Part shown: positions 59,628-64,000 of the stretch, one piece after another | Position numbering within the stretch: position 1 is the first letter of the stretch | How the letters are laid out: each line of letters opens with the position of its first letter | Assembly (NCBI RefSeq): GCF_900258435.1 | Contig: NZ_LT992558.1 | Location: forward strand, 379,598-443,597 | From: Carnobacterium divergens | Lineage (GTDB): Bacteria > Bacillota > Bacilli > Lactobacillales > Carnobacteriaceae | DNA length: 64,000 bases | Direction of reading: 5' to 3' | The notes under the pieces: model-generated | What the model was told of the DNA's origin: nothing | Database searches by the model: none | Seen by the model: the letters and a program-made list of their open reading frames with translations, nothing else | Position numbers and translations under genes: made by a program

Positions 59628-62600
59628 ATGAAAAAGAATAAATTAATGCAAATTTTTCTACTAGTTATGCTACTGCTAAATACAGTATTGCCAAGTTTGG
59701 CAACTACAGTTTCTGCAGCAGGGATAACAAAAAATGGGCAAGCAAAAGCTGGAACAGGAACCATTTCAGCCGTCTTTTTTGAAGACTTAAATATGAATGA
59801 TCAACAGGATCCGTCAGAACCCGGTGTTGCGGGAATCGAAGTAACATTGTTCGATGCAACAGTAAACAAAAAACTTGGCACTGCTACAACGGATAGTAGT
59901 GGAAGGTATACGTTTAGTAATCTACCTGCGGGAAGGTATTACTTAAAGATAGGAGAAGTACCTCAAGGCTATAGATGGTTTGGTCAGGGTCCGCTTGGTT
60001 TTGGTGGTGGATCGACTCGTTATTTTGACTTAGCGGAAGGACAGACTGAATCAGGGGCTTATATGACATTGTATCCAACTACAGCCTCAATGAAGGGGAT
60101 TGCGTATTCGGATAAAAATAAAAATGGACAAAAAGATTCTGATGAAGTAGGAATAGCAGGGCTAGAAACCGCTATTTTTAAAGTAGGATCGTCAACACCT
60201 GTTCAAACCACTACAACAGATGGACAAGGTGCGTATCATTTTTCTAAACTAGAGCCCAATACACCATACAGTGTGGAAATTAAGTTTCCTTCTGATTATG
60301 AAGTAACTTCAAAATCGTATTTTATTGGATCAGGAAAAAGTGAAGCGATTAGTTTAAGTGAAGAACAAATGCTAGAAAATGTAAATTTAGGACTGTACAA
60401 GGCAGTACCGGTTGGATCTATCAGTGTGAATCCAACAGTACTAGAAAAATTTGTAGGAGAGAGCGGGACTTTAGTTGCCACAGTTCTTCCAGTCGATGCC
60501 ACGGATAAATCTGTAACGTATAGTAGCGGAGATACAACTGTTATGACCGTTGATTCAAATGGAAATTGGGTCGCTAAAAAAGCGGGAACGACTACAATAA
60601 AAGTTACTAGTAACGAGGATAAAAGTAAATTTGCGTATGTAACTGTTACGGTTAAAGAAAAATACAATCCAACCATTTCTGGTCAAATCCAAAATGAAAC
60701 GGGATCAGGATTTTCAGGAATCTCTATTGAATTAAGAGAACCAGGATCAGACAGGGTGATTCAACAAACAACTTCATCAATAGATGGAAGTTATTCATTT
60801 ACGGGATTAACTAATAACGTTAATTATTATATTAAAGTGATGATACCTAAAGATTACAAAGTTAAGTTTGGGTATGGTATTTTTGATACGGCAGGCACAT
60901 CAGGTTATCTTAAATTGGAGGAATCCAACAAAAGTAATATTACAGGAATTAATCTTCAGTTAAAGCCAAAAACTATTTTGCCGGAATCAATAAAAGTAAG
61001 TCCAAAAGTCATTGATACTGTAGTGAATGAAACAGGTCAATTAACAGTAGAATTTTTTCCAACAAATACAACGAATAAAGACCTAACATACAAGGTTGGT
61101 AATGTAGACATTATCTCGGTAGATGCAAATGGAAAATGGACAGCTAAAAAATCAGGGAAAACTACGATAACTGTCATTTCAGCAAGCGGCGCTCAAGATA
61201 TTGTTGAAGTAACCGTTAGAAGTTTAACTGATTCATATATTGGTGGTAAGATCGTTGATCCTAACGGGAAGGCAGTCAATGGAGTAGAATTATTGATTTA
61301 CTCATGGGATGGAAAACTTGTAGGACAAAAGACAACGGATGGAACAGGGGCATATCGTTTTGATAATTTAGAAGCGAAGCACTATTACTTACAGCTTAAA
61401 TTTCCAAAAGAATATGAGTTTGTTTCGTCTAATAAAAATTATTTTTGGGGTAATTCAACAGGTTATTTACATGTTGATGGAACGAATTCAATTGGTGATG
61501 TGGATGCAGTTATTAGATTAGCTAATCCAAAAGAGTCTTCACTATCTGGAACAATTTATGATCAAACAAATAATGGAATTGGCTTTAGCGGTGTTGAAAT
61601 CCAATTGGTTAATGCTGACACAGGCCAAATAACAAAAACACTAACGAATACAAATGGAACCTATAGTTTTTCGAATTTAGAAAAATCAAACTATTATTTG
61701 AAAATAATAGCACCGGTAAATTACGAATTTGCAAGCTCAAATGTATTTTACTATGATTTATTGACGGGCTATATTGCAGTTGATGGAGTAGCAAAACAAG
61801 ATGGATTTGATGCGTCACTAAAAGTAATTACGCCAAAAAATAATTCTTCAATTAAAGGAATTATTACCAATCAAGAAACTGGCTTAGGATTCCCAGGCGT
61901 TCAATTAAATTTATATTCACAAGATGGCAGTCAAAAAGGAACGGCTGTGACAGCTACAGATGGCTCGTATAACTTTATTGGACTAACGCCAGGAGACTAT
62001 TACGTAAAATTAGTATTCCCAGTTGATTATCAACTAAGTCATTCTAATATTTTTGGTTCTGATGGTACATCAGGCTATCTAGCGTTAGATGGAACGAATC
62101 AGTTGACAGACCGAAACGCAACACTTAAGAAAACGACTATTGAAGCAGAAAGCATTACAGTAGAACCAAAAGAATTAAACCAACTTGTTGGAGATACAGG
62201 TAAATTAACCGTAACTTTCCAACCAAACAATACAACTGATAAAAACGTGAATTTTACTAGTAAAAATCCTAATGTAATAACAGTTGATAAAGACGGCAAT
62301 TGGATTGCAACAGGGCAAGGAACAACAGAGATTGTCGTAACGACTTCAAATGGAAAATCTGAAACAGTTAACGTGACAGTAAAATCTAAACAAGAATCAA
62401 GTATTTCTGGAAAAATTACCAATCATAGTACAGGTTTAGGGTTCGAAGGAATCTCTATGAAATTGTATACTTTTGATGGTAAATTAGTCAGCGAAGTAAG
62501 TACAGACGTGAACGGAAATTACTCATTTATCGGATTATCCAAAAATGATTATTATATGATAGTAGGTGTTCCAGAGGGACAAATACTCTTTACCTCAAAC

Positions 62601-64000
62601 ACATTTGGCTCAGATGGAGTCAGTGGATTTTATGGGATTGATGGAAGCAATAAAATAGCTGACCGAAACGCAACCTTAAAACCCAAAGATATACCAGCAG
62701 TTGGAATTACAGTAGAACCAAAAGAATTAAATCAATTTGTAGGAGATACTGGAAAATTAGCCATCACGTTCCAACCAGGAAGTACTACAGATAAAAGTTT
62801 AAATTTTGTCAGTGAAAAACCTGAAATCATGACAATTGATAAAGACGGTAATTGGACTGCAACAGGGGTAGGGACCACTACCATTACAGTTACAACATCA
62901 AATGGAAAAACAGCAACAGTGAAAGTAACCGTTAAATCTAAACAAGAATCAAGTATTTCTGGAGTGATCACTAATCACAGTACAGGTTTAGGATTATCAG
63001 AAGTTACTCTGAAACTCTATACTCTTGATGGAAAATTAATCAATGAAGTGATTACAGATATGAACGGACAATATTCATTTGGCGAACTATCAAAAAATGA
63101 CTACTATCTTGTATTAAGTGTTCCAGAAGGACTAGAGATTTTCTATTCAAATACATTTGGCTCAGATGGGGTCAGCGGATTTTATACGATTGATGGAAGC
63201 AATAAAATAGCTGACCGAAACGCAACCTTAAAACCCAAAGACATCCCTGCAATTGGAATTACAGTAGAACCAAAAGAATTAAATCAAGTCGTAGGGGATA
63301 CTGGAAAATTAGCCATTACGTTCCAACCAGGAAATACAACAGATAAGAGCTTAAACTTTGTCAGTGAAAAACCTGAAATCATGACAATTGATAAAGATGG
63401 CAATTGGACTGCAACAGGGGTAGGGACCACTACCATTACAGTTACAACATCAAATGGAAAAACAGCAACAGTGAAAGTAACTGTTAAATCTAAACAAGAA
63501 TCAAGTATTTCTGGAGTGATTATTAGTCACAGTACAGGTTTAGGACTATCAGAAATCACGTTGAAGCTTTATACTCCTGATGGGAAATTAGTCAATGAAG
63601 TGATTACAGATATGAACGGACAATATTCATTTGGCGAACTATCAAAAAATGACTACTATCTTGTATTAAGCGTTCCAGAAGGACAAGAGATTTTCCATTC
63701 AAATACATTTGGATCAGATGGAGTCAGTGGTGTTTATGGGATTGATGGAAGCAATAAACTAACTGACCGAAACGCAACCTTAAAATCGAAAGATATTCCT
63801 GCAATTGGAATTACAGTAGAACCAAAAGAATTAAACCAAGTTGTAGGAGATACTGGAAAATTAGCCATCACGTTCCAACCAGGAAGTACAACAGATAAGA
63901 GCTTAAACTTTGTAAGTGCAGATTCAACAGTTCTAACAATTGATAAAGACGGCAATTGGACTGCAACAGGAGTAGGCACAACAACTATTACAGTCACAAC
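59628..64000 (+). CDS. Giant repetitive surface adhesin, N-terminal 1457 aa (runs off window)
   Basis: Open from ATG 59628 to the window end with no stop. A signal peptide of about 35 residues (cleavage near VSAAG) is followed by alternating modules. SdrD/Cna-B-like domains have G-x-x-x-x-D-x-N-x-N-G-x-x-D and T-x-x-x-G-x-Y-x-F-x-x-L motifs (for example GRYTFSNLPAGRYYLK, GAYHFSKLEPN, GSYNFIGLTPGDYYVK). BIG2 Ig-like domains have motifs such as KELNQVVGDTGKLAITFQP, TIDKDGNWTATGVGTTTITV. The last ~1850 bases are near-identical 184-residue repeats. The C-terminus, probably with a wall anchor, is outside the window. It is the likely client of the locus sortase and glycosyltransferases. Confidence 0.88.
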   Translation, partial: MKKNKLMQIFLLVMLLLNTVLPSLATTVSAAGITKNGQAKAGTGTISAVFFEDLNMNDQQDPSEPGVAGIEVTLFDATVNKKLGTATTDSSGRYTFSNLPAGRYYLKIGEVPQGYRWFGQGPLGFGGGSTRYFDLAEGQTESGAYMTLYPTTASMKGIAYSDKNKNGQKDSDEVGIAGLETAIFKVGSSTPVQTTTTDGQGAYHFSKLEPNTPYSVEIKFPSDYEVTSKSYFIGSGKSEAISLSEEQMLENVNLGLYKAVPVGSISVNPTVLEKFVGESGTLVATVLPVDATDKSVTYSSGDTTVMTVDSNGNWVAKKAGTTTIKVTSNEDKSKFAYVTVTVKEKYNPTISGQIQNETGSGFSGISIELREPGSDRVIQQTTSSIDGSYSFTGLTNNVNYYIKVMIPKDYKVKFGYGIFDTAGTSGYLKLEESNKSNITGINLQLKPKTILPESIKVSPKVIDTVVNETGQLTVEFFPTNTTNKDLTYKVGNVDIISVDANGKWTAKKSGKTTITVISASGAQDIVEVTVRSLTDSYIGGKIVDPNGKAVNGVELLIYSWDGKLVGQKTTDGTGAYRFDNLEAKHYYLQLKFPKEYEFVSSNKNYFWGNSTGYLHVDGTNSIGDVDAVIRLANPKESSLSGTIYDQTNNGIGFSGVEIQLVNADTGQITKTLTNTNGTYSFSNLEKSNYYLKIIAPVNYEFASSNVFYYDLLTGYIAVDGVAKQDGFDASLKVITPKNNSSIKGIITNQETGLGFPGVQLNLYSQDGSQKGTAVTATDGSYNFIGLTPGDYYVKLVFPVDYQLSHSNIFGSDGTSGYLALDGTNQLTDRNATLKKTTIEAESITVEPKELNQLVGDTGKLTVTFQPNNTTDKNVNFTSKNPNVITVDKDGNWIATGQGTTEIVVTTSNGKSETVNVTVKSKQESSISGKITNHSTGLGFEGISMKLYTFDGKLVSEVSTDVNGNYSFIGLSKNDYYMIVGVPEGQILFTSNTFGSDGVSGFYGIDGSNKIADRNATLKPKDIPAVGITVEPKELNQFVGDTGKLAITFQPGSTTDKSLNFVSEKPEIMTIDKDGNWTATGVGTTTITVTTSNGKTATVKVTVKSKQESSISGVITNHSTGLGLSEVTLKLYTLDGKLINEVITDMNGQYSFGELSKNDYYLVLSVPEGLEIFYSNTFGSDGVSGFYTIDGSNKIADRNATLKPKDIPAIGITVEPKELNQVVGDTGKLAITFQPGNTTDKSLNFVSEKPEIMTIDKDGNWTATGVGTTTITVTTSNGKTATVKVTVKSKQESSISGVIISHSTGLGLSEITLKLYTPDGKLVNEVITDMNGQYSFGELSKNDYYLVLSVPEGQEIFHSNTFGSDGVSGVYGIDGSNKLTDRNATLKSKDIPAIGITVEPKELNQVVGDTGKLAITFQPGSTTDKSLNFVSADSTVLTIDKDGNWTATGVGTTTITVT
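62154..64000 (+). repeat. 552-bp tandem repeats in the adhesin gene
   Basis: The marker ATTACAGTAGAACCAAAAGA begins at 62154, 62706, 63258 and 63810, so the period is exactly 552 bp or 184 codons (one BIG2 plus one Cna-B-like domain). Units 2 and 3 are nearly identical over most of their length, showing recent duplication. The array continues beyond the window. Confidence 0.92.

Overview
The window is an AT-rich stretch of a low-GC Gram-positive (Firmicutes) chromosome. The sigma-54 driven mannose PTS, the many WxL-domain surface proteins with DUF916/DUF3324 partners, the Mga-type regulators, and the CcpA site all point to the order Lactobacillales. Carnobacterium is the best guess, with Enterococcus or Listeria-like relatives as alternatives; this is inference from gene content, since no rRNA or housekeeping marker is present.

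Layout. 1-349: start of a CatB-type acetyltransferase (minus strand), preceded by a 17-codon leader peptide and an inverted repeat that resembles a translational attenuator. 462-4653: a mannose-family PTS operon (IIB, IIAB, IIC, IID) behind a clear sigma-54 promoter, then manO. 4909-5880: a secreted DUF1002 protein. 5974-15741: WxL cluster 1 with a divergent Mga-like regulator. 15838-20731: a structured leader RNA and two P-type ATPases, one Ca2+-type and one of P1B-4 type. 20795-21364: a serine recombinase. 21500-30409: WxL cluster 2. 30518-33456: a small RiPP-like or bacteriocin-like locus with a 43-aa precursor candidate, a broken zinc protease gene and an ABC exporter whose ATPase has no ordinary start codon. 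33619-41504: ordinary metabolism and transport (HmoA-like monooxygenase, DUF1456, GntR regulator with CynX-type transporter, lipoprotein fumarate reductase, adenylate-forming enzyme, cellobiose-type PTS IIC). 41764-49682: WxL cluster 3. 49791-52351: a fourth Mga-like regulator and a secreted protein with two PA14-like repeats. 52680-52907: a small pseudogene. 53117-53899: acetoin/diacetyl reductase. 54356-64000: a Crp-type regulator and a surface locus with two glycosyltransferases, a sortase cut short at its catalytic arginine codon, a carbonic-anhydrase-like lipoprotein lacking zinc ligands, a 55-aa LPFTG microprotein and the start of a giant repetitive adhesin that runs off the window.

How the genes work together. 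The three WxL clusters are built from the same parts: a large WxL protein with a variable N-terminal adhesin region, a small LPXTG protein, several small WxL proteins, one or two membrane-anchored DUF916/DUF3324 proteins, a small cytosolic protein of an unnamed family (three copies) and a Mga-like regulator, twice followed by a translationally coupled small secreted protein. Clusters 2 and 3 are clear paralogues that differ mainly in the adhesin head: one is possibly GbpC-like and the other is an L-type lectin with MucBP. All three carry an RNA hairpin at the same place, between the last small WxL gene of the first block and the DUF916 gene.
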